This document shows positions 10,475-22,373 of a stretch of DNA of 64,000 nucleotides, in pieces. The first letter of the stretch is position 1. Each line of letters begins with the position of its first letter. Both the position numbers and the translations under genes were made by a program. The DNA is from Pomphorhynchus laevis (lineage: Eukaryota; Acanthocephala; Palaeacanthocephala; Echinorhynchida; Pomphorhynchidae). The notes beneath the pieces are model-generated. The model had not been told where the DNA came from, did not search any database, and saw only the letters and a list, made by a program, of their open reading frames with translations. Location of the stretch: positions 18,429 through 82,428 of the forward strand of contig WNNJ02002634.1 of NCBI GenBank assembly GCA_012934845.2, given 5' to 3'.

Positions 10475-11929
10475 ATGCGTATTTTTACTCGATCAGTAAA
10501 ATTGGATTGTAATCAGATCGCTGCTTCGGATCGTGAGTGCATCCAATATTATCGTGACAAATTTATCGGAATTTCGATTTCTCAATTTGCAAGCGAATAC
10601 TCCGACTACGTTTTCAAAGACCAGGTGAAAACAATGCCACTTGCTGTAAACACATTTGAAGAACATCATTTACCAATTGATTTGGTAAAATCAATAATTG
10701 AACATAGTTACTCAATTTCTATAAAAGGCATTCACATTATTGAAGGATTCTATGACACTAATTTTAAAATTGTTTCTACCGAACATGAAAAGGAACAGCT
10801 GTATTGGTCGAAACTGATTCTACAGTCGGCATTAGTTGATAACGTATCAATAAATGTAAGTTGTCATCTACAGAATTGGCTTAATATCAACACAAAAATG
10901 AGTGTGCCATTTGTTAGAAATCCAAGCATGGCTTATAAAATGGTAGACGAAAAGTCGGTAATCCGTAGACAAAGCTTAAATGACGTTATGGACAGTGATT
11001 ATTGTATAATCATTGAACAACATAGAACCCATTTAATATGGTTATTAAATTATATTGAGAATATTAAGCGCATTTCGGTATCTAGCATACATGATATACA
11101 TCAATGTGTACCAAAGTTTACCAAGACGATAAAATTGTTTCACGAGTCTTGTGAACAATACATTCAACTTAATCGTCAACAGAAACCGAAATTACGGCAA
11201 TTTCTAACCTTAGATTCAATTAAATCAGACTTGGAGATGATGGCTATGAAAACGTTTATGATCGATAACCAGAATACACAGAAGTTACTACTATGCTGTG
11301 CTCATTATTTTAAAGAAACCTTGATGAACTTTAACGATGAAATTCATATGATAGCTGATATCAAAATGGGTATAATTCATACGCAATTCAGTGCTGACTG
11401 TCTAGTTGACTGTACCAACGGAGCTGATGCAGACTCTACATATACCGTTATGCATTTTGTTAGTATTAAACAAGGGTTTCTGTTAACCGACTATCTAATG
11501 GCAGCTTGGCGACTCTATGTACATTTAAAATGTTCAGTCATTACAACAGACGAAGAATCATCATCGACTGTAGTGTTCAATGACATACTGATGAAAATGT
11601 TACAATGTAGAAACTTTGGCAGCAATACTACAGATAGTGACAGGTACTGCTTCAAGGATCAGTGTAACACGAGTGTTTTACAAGGATCAGAACGAAAGCT
11701 TCTATACCCACTACTTCTTTGCGTAGGCGCCTGGTGTATAGTTGAATTCGGAGAGCAAGTGATGATTCTTAGCTCACATCAAGGCTATAGTAATACGTAC
11801 TTGTCTAAGCTTAAACTGTCACTTGACGTTTCTATCAAGTTACTTGAAGATCTTTGCAGAACTACGAAATTGATCGGCTCCAAACCGGATGCAGTTATTT
11901 CTCAACAGGTTGGAATCGTGGCATTTTAA
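10475..11929 (+). CDS. Unknown intronless protein, 484 residues
   Basis: This is the longest uninterrupted host-like frame in the window, opening at ATG 10475 and closing with TAA. Codon use is AT-rich like the flanking host sequence, unlike the GC-richer LINE frames, and composition is ordinary globular (many Ile, Leu, His, Cys, Asp). I do not recognise the family. There is no signal peptide. A hydrophobic stretch LLYPLLLCVGAWCIVEF near residues 408-424 could be a buried helix rather than a membrane span. The middle third (about 240-330) looks helical with KTIKLFHESCEQYI and LLLCCAHYFKETLMNF. The lack of introns contrasts with the split genes elsewhere in the window and could mean an intron-poor or retrocopied gene. 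It is likely a real gene because an open frame this long is improbable by chance at this GC content. Confidence 0.7.
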   Translation: MRIFTRSVKLDCNQIAASDRECIQYYRDKFIGISISQFASEYSDYVFKDQVKTMPLAVNTFEEHHLPIDLVKSIIEHSYSISIKGIHIIEGFYDTNFKIVSTEHEKEQLYWSKLILQSALVDNVSINVSCHLQNWLNINTKMSVPFVRNPSMAYKMVDEKSVIRRQSLNDVMDSDYCIIIEQHRTHLIWLLNYIENIKRISVSSIHDIHQCVPKFTKTIKLFHESCEQYIQLNRQQKPKLRQFLTLDSIKSDLEMMAMKTFMIDNQNTQKLLLCCAHYFKETLMNFNDEIHMIADIKMGIIHTQFSADCLVDCTNGADADSTYTVMHFVSIKQGFLLTDYLMAAWRLYVHLKCSVITTDEESSSTVVFNDILMKMLQCRNFGSNTTDSDRYCFKDQCNTSVLQGSERKLLYPLLLCVGAWCIVEFGEQVMILSSHQGYSNTYLSKLKLSLDVSIKLLEDLCRTTKLIGSKPDAVISQQVGIVAF

Positions 11930-13515
11930 ATTATAAAATCTTCTCTATCGAAACATCAACCTAGACTTTTAAATCTTACCAATATCAAATAGATTAGTGA
12001 ACACGATTATATTAGTGATTAAGTGAACATACAAGCAATATCTAGTAGGAGTGATTATATTCCATCGTATTAAATTTAACAGTTTGTGTTGTCATAGATA
12101 CCTTCCTTACAGTGTGATGATTGGATTTCGCTAAATTGCTTTTTGAAGGAAACTATTTGACTTTATTACTGAATTGATAGAAACCAACTATTGCTTATTT
12201 AACAATGCAGGTTTACCAAATGCTTTATATATTAATTTACTACATGTTATTTATTCATTCCATAATATCCTTTTGTATATTACAATATAGTTTTTATAAA
12301 TTCTTTTCAGTGTGATTAGTTATTGCTGATGAGTAAACAATATTAATTGTGAGTGTGGATTAAAAAATATTATAATTAATTATTTAATGAGGATTTCCCG
12401 TCATTATGCATTGATACAATCACTATATAGAAGTGACTATCTAGATGCCTTAAATCGAGCAAAACTATTTAAAACATTTTACAAGTTTACAATATTATAA
12501 TTTCGAATTTTTATTAGCAACTGATGACATCGTCAGGAAGAAAGTTGCAAACAACGAACCAAAGTTCAAGTTGGAAAATCTTTTACAAACATAAGTGTCT
12601 TCTTTGATATTTTTTATTTTTTAATAATAATGGAAAAACAGTTACGTTTTGTAGATTAGCCGCAGTTACTCTGGTAAATCCCTTACTGCTTCAAAAACGA
12701 AGTCCGCCAATATTGGACGCGTGGACATCGAAGTGCCGCAGAACAAATTTTTGCAAGAAACATACTAATATATGTCGATTAATGATATCGTCATATTATG
12801 CTCTCTATTTTGCTGTTCAGTATTTTTTAGAAATAGTGATTCAATGCATGCTCGTGCACACATGCCGGCTCGCCAGAAGTCGCCCGAATTAGGGGACAAA
12901 ATGATCTGTGCTCCGTTGTATATCTTTTCTTCAGACATACATTTTCTATTTTCGTGACATGTGTGCCATCTGTCGACTTTTCGCAGTAGGATGAAGCATG
13001 ATTGTTGAAAACGACTATTTCGAAAAATGTGCGCTCCATACTCTCACCGAAAAGCCCATTACACATTATGTCAACAAGAGCATCATCTGGTATGGTTGTT
13101 GTGCTAATATCAAACTACTTTTTAGGAACTGGAGTCAGAGAGTAATGCACACACATTCCAACAAACTGAGTTCAACTTCTAAATCAAAAAAATTTCGAAG
13201 TTATTTATGACAGATGATTAAATGCGCCTTTTTTGCATGATAGAGCATAGTGCTGTTAATCTCTGACCTCATGACACCTTTTCCGTAAGCTTCGGGAATT
13301 AAATCATGCCGAATAGAGAGATCATCTCAAAGCTTTGCGTTGACAACTGACATTCTCAAGAAACTTTCTCATCTCTTGTTAACCAATTAGAAACACATTT
13401 CCACATTTTTCGCATCACAGGTGTGCTCTATCGCTTGAGCTTTTCAGCAAGACTGTGAATTTTTTCTTTGCGTTCGTTTTGAATTGTAGACAATAGGCGT
13501 ACTACCGACTAACCA
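11930..13515. other. Spacer with weak Penelope-like motif
   Basis: No gene recognised. At 12517-12548 (plus) CTGATGA and GAAA flank a possible hairpin, bracketed by GCAAC and GTTGC, resembling decayed Penelope-like termini. Overlapping short frames on both strands at 12770-13210 show no family features. Confidence 0.35.
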
Positions 13516-13519
13516 ATTC

Positions 13520-15750
13520 CTAAAGCAGGTTCTTCATATATATAAATAAGAAATATATATAAATATATATAAAATATATTATATATAATATATATTTATA
13601 TATGTTATATATATTATATATATTTAGATATATATAAGATGACATTCCCGAGTTAATGAAATTCACGATATACATGCTTGCATCGCAATATGATCCCCTT
13701 GACGTCTTCTGCGGACAATAAATTACCTCCTTGAGAAATAATATCTTACAACATCGTTCTTGTGTGAACGATGGAGTAATATATGGAGTAAGACATGGAG
13801 TATTCATGACCCAATGAAGTTGTATTTCGAATAAATATGAACATGCTTGTTGTGAATGCTAGAGTATATTCGTACTCAAATGTTGAGCAAGGTTCCAATG
13901 AAACAAGATTCTCTACTATCGATGGAGAACCCTTTGGAGATACTCCAACGACCAGTTTTACGAATCTTTAAAAGTAGGACGACCGAAAATCTAGTGTACT
14001 TTGAGCAGATGCCAGATTTTTGGTTAATAATATCAAGTCATCAGCATAGAGCGCACATGATACATCATAAGATTCATTACGAAGATGTATAGGCAAATTT
14101 ATTAAAATAAGGAGAATAACAAAGGACTGAGTGCGTCTTCTTGTGAAACAACGATTATCAAAGATAGAATTAAATAAAATGCAAAAACTATCACTAACAC
14201 ACACTCTAGTGTCAAGTTTACCAAGTAGCATAGAACGATTTACTATATTGAATACCCGCTTAAAATCAACGAATGTTATGTCATTCATTGATCTACCGTG
14301 AGCGAAACAATTTGTGACCTCGTCGCAGACGTATTCTATAGAATCAGATGTTGACCCGTTAGGGCAGCAATTGTCATGTTGCTCTGAAGGTTAAATGTAT
14401 TCATGATGTAGCAGGAAACATTACACGAGTCTGAAGTTTATAGCTATGATTAATGATCACAATTCACAGATTTGTATTCATCGAACCTAAGTCGTCTTTA
14501 CATTAGTTCATGATGTTGAATGAACCATCGCGCCACGACCTCTGGAATAAATTACATTTGAACAGTAGATTAGAAAGTTGTGTTCAGTAGCCTATCAAAA
14601 TATCGATCATGGAATTAAACTGTTTACACAATTAATCTAAACCAGTAGCTTTATGATTCTTCAAGATTGGGATGGATATTTCAACTTTGAAAGAGGTGAA
14701 AGGTACATTCCGATAATCTGAACAACATATAATATTGAGGTAGGAGATTGGAGATAATAGCGTATTTTCCGACAGAGAATGTCGTAGGATATATTGTGTG
14801 AAAACCTGTTGTCTATTGGAATACTGGAAGAGTTATTAATGTGAGCTTTTTTAAGTATCCACGGTGCTAAATCAGCCTTAGTTAATTCTCTTCGTCTCAT
14901 TTCTAAACGATATTCTCTACGAAACATAAGTAAATTCTGGAGTACCTATACAGTTCTATCTATACATTGAAACAAAAAATATTTGTTTTAATAGAAACAA
15001 ATATTTATGGAATTGTTTGAAACATAATGATTTGAGTTGAGTCTTTACGGTTATCAGAATCATAACTACACCCGCTAAAACGGTTATTGCTATTGTTGGA
15101 ATGCTGTCACCCGGTTTTCTGTTCCAAGTAAATGGAAAGCTAAAGCAAGCTGTCTATGATCAATTAAAGAAAGACAGTTTCAATCTAGGTTGCCGGAACA
15201 GTTCTATTGAATCTATGTTGTATATACAATCGAAGAGACAATATATAGGCTTTTTCTTACGCAATAACGCTAATTTTGAGGCTAGTTCTAACCCTTTATC
15301 TTACCTGGACGTTTGTGAATACAATATCTATACAGCTTATACATGTTGTTGATTCGTAATACCAACTTTAATTAAAGGCCAGCTTTCATTTGACCAACTA
15401 TCATATAATTTATGGTTGATCGACTCAATATAATTGGCAAGAATTTGTAATTTTCGGTGATAGGAGTCATCAACCTCGCATTAAAATCTAAAGCGACAAT
15501 TATTGAGATTGTACGGGATACATTACACAAAAGTTGAGAGAGCTCGCCAATTATATATGTTGGTTTGAAATAGCTAGCTACACAAATAGTCGTAGGTATT
15601 TCAAGCAGCATTGAATTTAGCAGGGATCTGCGTTGCTGTTCTTTGAATGTTCGATTTATACCTAAAATTATTCCTTCAACTAGACGACCCGAGTATCTAA
15701 TAACGCAGGATTGTCATAGTGGTAGGTACTTCATAGTGGTTAGTAAAAGT
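13520..15750 (-). mobile_element. Old LINE (APE-type), minus strand, degenerate
   Basis: Three minus-strand pieces read as parts of one non-LTR retrotransposon in the expected order. The endonuclease piece is at 15372-15611 with VALDFNARLM, corresponding to the GDFNAR motif. A linker piece is at 14661-14927 (RREL..ADLAPWILKKAH). The RT piece is at 13968-14288 with FVDFKRVFNIVNRSMLL and CALYADDLILLTK (the YADD catalytic motif). The frames are separated by stops and frameshifts, so this copy is dead. Clade cannot be fixed. The 5' end may continue beyond 20010, because the younger plus-strand LINE appears to sit inside or next to it. Confidence 0.65.
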
Positions 15751-15755
15751 ATTGG
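15600..15755. repeat. Direct repeat flanking the plus-strand LINE, left copy
   Basis: Starting TTTCAAGCAGCATTGAA and running through GACGACCCGAGTATCTAATAA to GTTAGTAAAA, this matches 20010-20150 at roughly 83 percent by hand count over 119 bases. The copies bracket the LINE at 15756-20010. Confidence 0.75.
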
Positions 15756-15938
15756 TTATTAAAGTTCCTACATTTGAGATCTAAAGTAAATACAATTTCC
15801 AGATCAGATTCAGATCGACTCGCTCCGCTCAACGAAAAATTTTAACAGCATAAATACACAAACAAAAAATTTAAACAGCTTAAACACACAACAAGGAGCG
15901 CAGTTTTAAAAATTGTAAACTATCGCAACCTACAGTTA

Positions 15939-17079
15939 ATGAAAGCCAAGAAGAAAAATCTACCAAAAGCCAAGCGAGCAGTCTCTGTTGATACCGATAA
16001 AACCGGCAAGCTCGAGAACATACAAGTGGAATGCTCCGCTAGCGGCTGTCAAATCTGGACATCAGTAACACATAATTGTGCTTTGGGTCAGGAAACTTGC
16101 GGCGGGCCACCGTTCTACTGCGGATTCTGTGCGGCGAAACAAATCAACTTGTTAATAAAACGCTTGGAGCAATTGGAAATGGCAACGCAGCATGATCGAA
16201 TTTCTCAAATTTCTGATAAATCTACTGAGACCGTAAAGGAGCCGCAAATTGTATCGCAGCAAGATGGATTTTGTCAAGTTCATGATAAATCTACCGAGAC
16301 AGTGACGGAGCCGCAAATTGTTACAACTAATGTATTTTCAATCCCCGACACCACACGTCCCGTCCTTCCTGTCTCGTTTCTCAAATAACTTGCATCCATC
16401 AATCAAAATCACCTCCACCAACCTCCACTATCCTTCCACTCATAACCTTTCCTCACATCGCTTGCCACCCTCTTTATTATCATTATCCTCTATGTCTCCC
16501 GTCGTCAAACCAAATCCCTCCAAATCATCAACTGCCAGCTCTTCTATCGTGATCTCACCTACTCACGTCAGTCGTCCTCCTTTACGGAAGCGCTTTGCTT
16601 CTCGCGATCGTTGCGTCATTGTTACTAATATCACGCCTTCTAACTCCTTATCTCCACAAGCACGTCTGGACCACGATGTTTCCGCCTTCAGATCCATCCT
16701 CTCGTCTATTGTTCCTGCGGATAAACCATCCTTTTTCAAGGACATTTCTACTGTAGCATTCATCCGTCTAAACAAATCTTCTCAATCTAATCCTTCCCAG
16801 CCCCCTCTCCTAAAAATTGTTTTCAAGCATCGCTCTCACGCGTCTTCTGTCCTCTCTCAACGATTCAAACTCATGTCATCTTCAACCACTCGAATTTTCC
16901 CCGATCGCGCCCCTTCCGAAATCGCTCAAATCTCTTCAGCCCGCATCGAAAAACGCCGTCGCGAGGAAAACGGCGAAACATCACTCGCCATCCGAAACAT
17001 AGACGGAAATTTTCAAGTTGTCCACACCCGTCCAAAAATTCGATGGCGCTCCATCTCTCCTATGTGTCTTCTCCACTAG
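15939..17079 (+). pseudogene. LINE ORF1 (PHD-like, RNA-binding type), frameshifted
   Basis: The first part (15939-16388, 149 codons) begins with a basic stretch. It then has a Cys-rich cluster ECSASGCQIW...HNC...ETC...PFYCGFC resembling the PHD-like finger of CR1/L2 ORF1 proteins, followed by a short coiled coil (INLLIKRLEQLE). The second part, in another frame from about 16318 to 17079, is Ser/Pro-rich. It ends with a segment containing RDRCVIVTNI and RIEKRRREENGE, typical of the ORF1 C-terminal nucleic-acid-binding region. The frame switch between 16318 and 16388 indicates at least one frameshift in a single original ORF. Role in the family: chaperoning the element RNA. Confidence 0.65.
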
Positions 17080-19930
17080 TCTCTTTCGCCACAGCACACG
17101 GTTTCCGCCTCGGTCTGATCAACACTAGATCTATTCTCAATAAATCCGATCTTATCCTCAACCTATTCACCAAGCAATCCATCGATCTCTTCTGCCTCAC
17201 TGAATCCTGGCACTCAGATTCCGACGACCTTTCCATTCGCCGTCTGCTCTCTGCCGGTTGCTCCCTAGTCGAATCCGCCCGCCCCCTCAGCTCATGCCCT
17301 TCTAAATCCTCTAATCATGGCGGCATCGTCGCATTCGCGCGTCACCCAGCGTCTCTTCGCAAAATCAATCCCCCTTTCAGTCCTTGCTCTTTTGAATTGC
17401 TAACTTGTCGTTATTCTAACCCGATCACTCTAGATCTCGCCATTGTATACCATCCTGGTTCATCAGCTCCTACAGCCTTATTTTTTACCGAACTCGCTGA
17501 CCTCCTTTCTCATTGTTCTTTGTCCTCAATCCCTTCACTCGTTCTAGGCGACTTCAATATCCGCCTAGACCGCCCCTCTTCCACAGATTCCATCCGCTTC
17601 ATCAACATTCTATCCAACTACAATTACAAACTAATCTCCACTGCCCCCACACATATACTTGGCGGGGCACTCGACATCATCGCTGTCCCCGATCATTTTG
17701 CTGCCCACACCTCACTGTCCATCTCTGATCCTGGTCTATCCGATCACTTTCTTATCACCCTTGATCTCGCTCGCAACCACACCCTCCTCACACACCTACA
17801 ATCCTACGTCGCCCTTGGAGAAATCTTGACCTCTCCCTTCTCCGCTCTGCCTTACTCAAGTCGTCTCTATCATTACCCACAATAACATATTCATCTCCTC
17901 ACGATCTCGCCTTTCTTTTCGACTCTGAACTCACATCCACTCTCGATATTCTCTTGCCCTTCAAATCTCACCCACACCGTCGCTTGCACCGTGCCCCATG
18001 GTTTGACATCCAATGCCTACTCTCAAAGCGTCGACTCCGCCATGCTTTTCGAGTCTATCACCGCTCTCTCAGACGCGATTTCCGCTCGATCACTCCGTCT
18101 TTCCGTGATTCCTATCTTGCTCTTCGCCGGTCTCATCTCCACTTACTACGTACCAAATGCAACTCCTTCTGGCAGCATAAAATCATCACTTCATTCAACT
18201 CGAAGACTCTCTGGCATACTTTTAACTCAATCCTGGCTCGTTCCTCTACGCCTTGCAACATCAATGCTAATGATTATTCGTCATTTCTCCAGACTAAAGT
18301 ATCCACGCTGCTCTCTCACACCCCGGTCTCCATCCTATCCCACTCTGCCCAGTCTACACTCATCCTTCCGGAACTCTTTCATCTTCTCCCTGTATCACCT
18401 ACAGAAGTATCATCTGTCCTCATGTCCTTGCCCAACAAAACCTCACCTGCCGATCCCCTGCCTACCCACATATTAAAATCTATATGCTCATCGATATCCC
18501 CATTTCTCACAACCTTGTTTAACTCGTCCATCCGCAGTCGTATCTTCCCTTCACACTGGAAATCCGCAATCGTTCGTCCACTTCTTAAGAAACAATCGCT
18601 CGACCCCTCCCTTCCTTCTAGATATCGCCCCATTTCACTACTCCCTACTCTTTCAAAGCTCTTAGAAAACGCCTCATCTTAATACAAATCAACGCTTATC
18701 TCTCCTCATCCAATCTGTACCCTCCTTTCCAATCCGCTTTCCACTCTAATCACTCGACAGAAATCGCATGCATAAAAGTGTACAACGACTTACTCATTTC
18801 TCGAGACAAGGCTCTATATAGTGTTCTCATCTCCCTCGACCTCTCCTCCGCATTCGACATTGTCGACCACTCCGTCCTCCTTTCTCGCCTTCGTTATGAT
18901 TACGGCTTTTCTTCCTCCTCCAGTAGATTGGTTCGCCTCATATCTATCCGACCGTTCCTTTCGCGTCTGTTCTAATTCATCATCCTCCCCTCCCATCCCT
19001 ATTTTTTGCGGGGTTCCACAAGGTTCAGTCCTAGGTCCCCTGCTTTTCTCTATTTTGCTTGGCGATCTCTTTCCATTTATCAAACCTTACTCCTTTAACG
19101 TCATGCAATACGCCGATGACATTCTAATCTATGCTCATGCACCCGCACATCGCATACACGATATCGGCATTTCTGCCTCCAACTGTCTTTCTTCTATCTA
19201 CAAACGTCTCTCCAATCTCCATCTCGTTCTAAACGCCGAAAAGTCCAAAATAATGTGGATCCTTCCCCGTAAACCAAGCATATCTCCTCCCATTGTATCT
19301 TTTGCCTCATCGATCATCCCTATAGTCCACAATCTCACTTTCTTAGGCTTCCATTTCGATGATCACCTTTCCCTTAAACCCTTCGTCCGTGACAAGGTCC
19401 GCTCGTCTAACTTTATTCTCCGTGACATCAGCCGTATCCGCTCCCTTATCGACTTCCGTTCTTGTATGTCTCTTCATTTCCCTATAATCGATTACTGCCT
19501 TAGCCTTTTCGCCAATTCTCCAAAATCCATCATCCTACCACTACAACGCATAATCAACTCCGCCGTTCGAGTGCTCTTTCGTCTCCGTCGCTTCGACCAC
19601 ATATCCACATATCTTGCCCAACTCTCCTGGCCCACCATCCACATCCGCATCAAACTCCGCCTTCTTCTCGTAACTTTTCGTCTCATCGCTGTCGGCTCCC
19701 CATCGTTCAATAACCTTCCTTTCTTAGACGGCACTCGCCCCAACTCGCTATCGCTTCGTTCCTGTCATACCATCTTACTCCACGTTCCTAATTACTCTAA
19801 CAACTACGGTCTCCGATCCTTACTTGTCGCTGCCTCACTCGCCTGGAATCAACTCCCTCTCGACGTCCGCCGCGCTCCCTCCTTTATCACATTCAAACAC
19901 CTCCTCCGTTCACACCTTCTCGACACCTGA
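17043..19930 (+). pseudogene. LINE ORF2 (endonuclease and reverse transcriptase), broken
   Basis: The endonuclease is in 17043-17885, with INTRSILNKSD, LTESWH, LGDFNIRLD and LSDHFLITLD in the order expected for APE-type endonucleases. The RT follows in two other frames. LPSRYRPISLL lies near 18615, LDLSSAFDIVDHSVLLSRL near 18835, GVPQGSVLGPLLFS near 19010 and YADDILIYAHA near 19110. The C-terminal thumb ends at 19930. The frame changes around 17885-17954 and again around 18680-18820, so full-length protein is not made. Products in the family nick target DNA and copy the element RNA. Confidence 0.85.
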
Positions 19931-20009
19931 TTCACAGTTTTGTTTTGTTGTGGTCATGTAAGCGTGCGCTGGCACGCATTTGCCACGTTAAAATAAATCC
20001 TTTTATTTA

Positions 20010-20150
20010 CTTCAAGCAGCATTGAAATTAGCAAGGAGTTGAATTGATATTCTTTGAATGCTCTATTTATACCTAAGATTATTCCTCCGAGTGGACGACC
20101 CGAGTATCTAATAAAACAGGATTGTCAAAAGTGTAAAAACCGTTAGTAAA
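20010..20150. repeat. Direct repeat flanking the plus-strand LINE, right copy
   Basis: Right-hand partner of 15600-15755. It begins immediately after the LINE 3' tail. The duplicated length is far longer than ordinary LINE target-site duplications. Confidence 0.7.
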
Positions 20151-20950
20151 ACCCATAGTGTAGTACCATTGTTTCCAATAGTATTACAACGTGGAATGTA
20201 TGGAACCAAAATGCAATACCTTGCTCAATTAGAGAACCCCCCCCAGATCTTCTACATTAAAGAGTAACTTTAATGTAGCTTTCTATCGGAAATGATTCAT
20301 TGATCTAAATTGAAAACTAACAAATTTCAATGCATTTAACGCTGAACGATTTATTTGAAAACCAAATTTTAAAATAGGAAGCAAATACTCTGCAATTTGA
20401 TAAAACGACGATTTACGTCGAACAAAAGTTTATAGGTATGATTTAGGAGTGAAATTCCTCGATAAGAATAAACACTACCAGCATCGTAATTTTCCTTATA
20501 CAAGATCTCTATAATACCTTCTTTTCAATATTCATGTACCGAACAGCCACTAAGAATTCAATTGAAAATAAAAACCAACTAAGAAATAATGTATCTTAGT
20601 TTTTTCAATATATTATATTATTTTTTCAAGTTTATAATTATTATATTTCTATATAATAATATAATAAATATTAATATAATATATGTTATATTATGATATA
20701 ATAATATAATATTATATTGTTATATAAATCAATATAATATATAATAATACAATATATTTAGTTTTTTTTTCATTCAAATTCTCTATAGTTCAATAACAAG
20801 CGACAGAAAAATTAAATGATGCCCATATAAATTTGTTAGTTTAAGTTTTGATTGTGGCTCATCCAACCCACAATTCACGCCATTTAATATTAAATAAAGT
20901 TTTATTTAATTTCCAACCCAAACTATTTTAACAGCTAAATTCTAGAATAC
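20151..20950. other. Spacer, AT-rich, possible LINE scrap
   Basis: At about 20187-20205 ACGTGGAATGTATGGAAC could encode TWNVWN, reminiscent of the ATWNV start of LINE endonucleases, but nothing extends it. 20580-20765 is an AT-only stretch. No other feature recognised. Confidence 0.35.
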
Positions 20951-20951
20951 A

Positions 20952-21609
20952 ATTGTTGATGGCACTATTACTGGCAAAAATATCGGTAGCACTAAGGACG
21001 ACAAAATAGTCATTGATGATGTAAATAAGGAAGGTCACGATGAGGAAAATCAAATCCAGTCAGTGGCTATGCCGGACGTGGCCAATAATCTGATTGTAAA
21101 CAAAATAAAATTTGACGTAAGATATACCTTTAACAACTTAGTAAATTTCATAAAGCTAACGTTTTCAGCAAACCGCGTCTAATGATGAAATATCAAGTGA
21201 AAAGCATTTTGATGGCATATCTGATGACCGGGAGTTAATTATCAACAGTAACAATGCTAAGCAGTTGCTAAGTGAGTTGCCAACATTAACTACCTGGATT
21301 GCAGACGGTCGCTGCGCTTTATGGTTGGATCCTTTATCTTTAGTAGAAGTTCTCGAAACTGATATGAGTGATCATTTACAAAGAGAAATGATCTTACTTG
21401 TTAAAGATTGCTGCCTTTTGCCAATTAGTCCAGAAGACAAAAGTCAGCTACTGTACGGATATCACCATTACTTATCAACTTCAAGGGGACCAGGATGGAA
21501 TATCGTATTTGGACTTGATGTATCTATTAATATAAAAGCACTCGAAGGAACATTTATGAATTTCATTATCTCTAGTGACATCATCGTTTTCATTTGGAGA
21601 ATATATTAA
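20952..21609 (+). CDS. 3' part of an unknown two-exon gene
   Basis: Two exons join in phase. Exon 1 is 20952 (after a TTCTAG acceptor) to about 21118, ending AAATTTGAC before GTAAGATATACC. An intron of about 52 bases ends TTTTCAG, and exon 2 opens with CAAACC and runs to the stop at 21609. The joined protein starts NTIVDGTITGKNIGS, has an acidic polar N-terminal half, then LLSELPTLTTWIADGRCALWLDPLSLVEVLE and LLYGYHHYLSTSRGPGW. I do not recognise the family. No in-frame ATG lies early in exon 1, so at least one upstream exon is missing or not visible; the next in-frame Met is in SVAMPDVAN. Splice phase and lack of stops across the junction support the model. Confidence 0.55.
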
Positions 21610-22373
21610 ACATACTATAAATAACTGTAATCAGCTAAAATAATTTTTATATTTTGTTTATTTATCATTTATTAAATTTGTATAATAATTATATTCTATA
21701 ATTTCTCACTTAATTTAGTAATAAAACGTAAATAATTTGAAAATTACTGCACAATTTTAAAATTAAATTCTGCTTCAAATGGTGGTATATAAGATATAAA
21801 ATGATGGATGATAAAATGTGTTTTATAAGATAAAAATATTCTTAGTTTGTTGCAAAACGATTAAATGCCATTTATATAGAAATGCTGTTCTATCAGAACA
21901 AATTAATTTAAGACTTTAAATTAATTTTTTCTAAATTCATATGCAAGTAAATATTTAATGATCTTATTGTTTGAGATTGATTCAGAAATTGTTATTAAGT
22001 TAGATTCGTATAGACTTTTAATTGCATTAAGTCTTAATACTGTTAGGTTTAAATAACAACTCTATCATATTGCACCGTGAAGTTCGTTCTCATATGATCT
22101 TATTGAATATTTTACTTTATAAATTTTCATTTAAAATGTTTAGATTATTACATATATTTAATTTATGTCATATTTCATTATAACTGAATCTACTTTAAAA
22201 TATATTCGTGAAACAAAAATATTTGTGAAACAGATTTAAATTTAAAGTAGGATTTAAATACTTGACAATATATTTTACTGATCATTATCATCATTAGGGC
22301 ACAAAATAATAACAACTAATTTATTGTAAAATGGGTTGAGTGTAACGGCCATATTGCAATATTGATGCATTTT

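Larger units (their letters stand above)
15756..20010 (+). mobile_element. CR1/L2-like LINE, nearly full length
   Basis: A long element of markedly higher GC and strongly C-biased coding strand compared with the host. It has a 5' untranslated stretch to about 15938 and an ORF1 with a PHD-like Cys/His cluster. ORF2 carries an apurinic-type endonuclease followed by a reverse transcriptase. A 3' tail ends around GCACGCATTTGCCACGTTAAAATAAATCC. The combination of PHD-type ORF1 and endonuclease-RT ORF2 fits the CR1/L2 group. Reading frames are broken a few times, so the copy is not autonomous now. Truncated copies of its 3' tail occur on the minus strand at about 54375-54425, 55125-55175 and 55535-55600. 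Confidence 0.85.

Noticed and set aside
20187-20205. Start of another LINE endonuclease (TWNV)
   Set aside because: Only six codons match; nothing downstream continues the domain.
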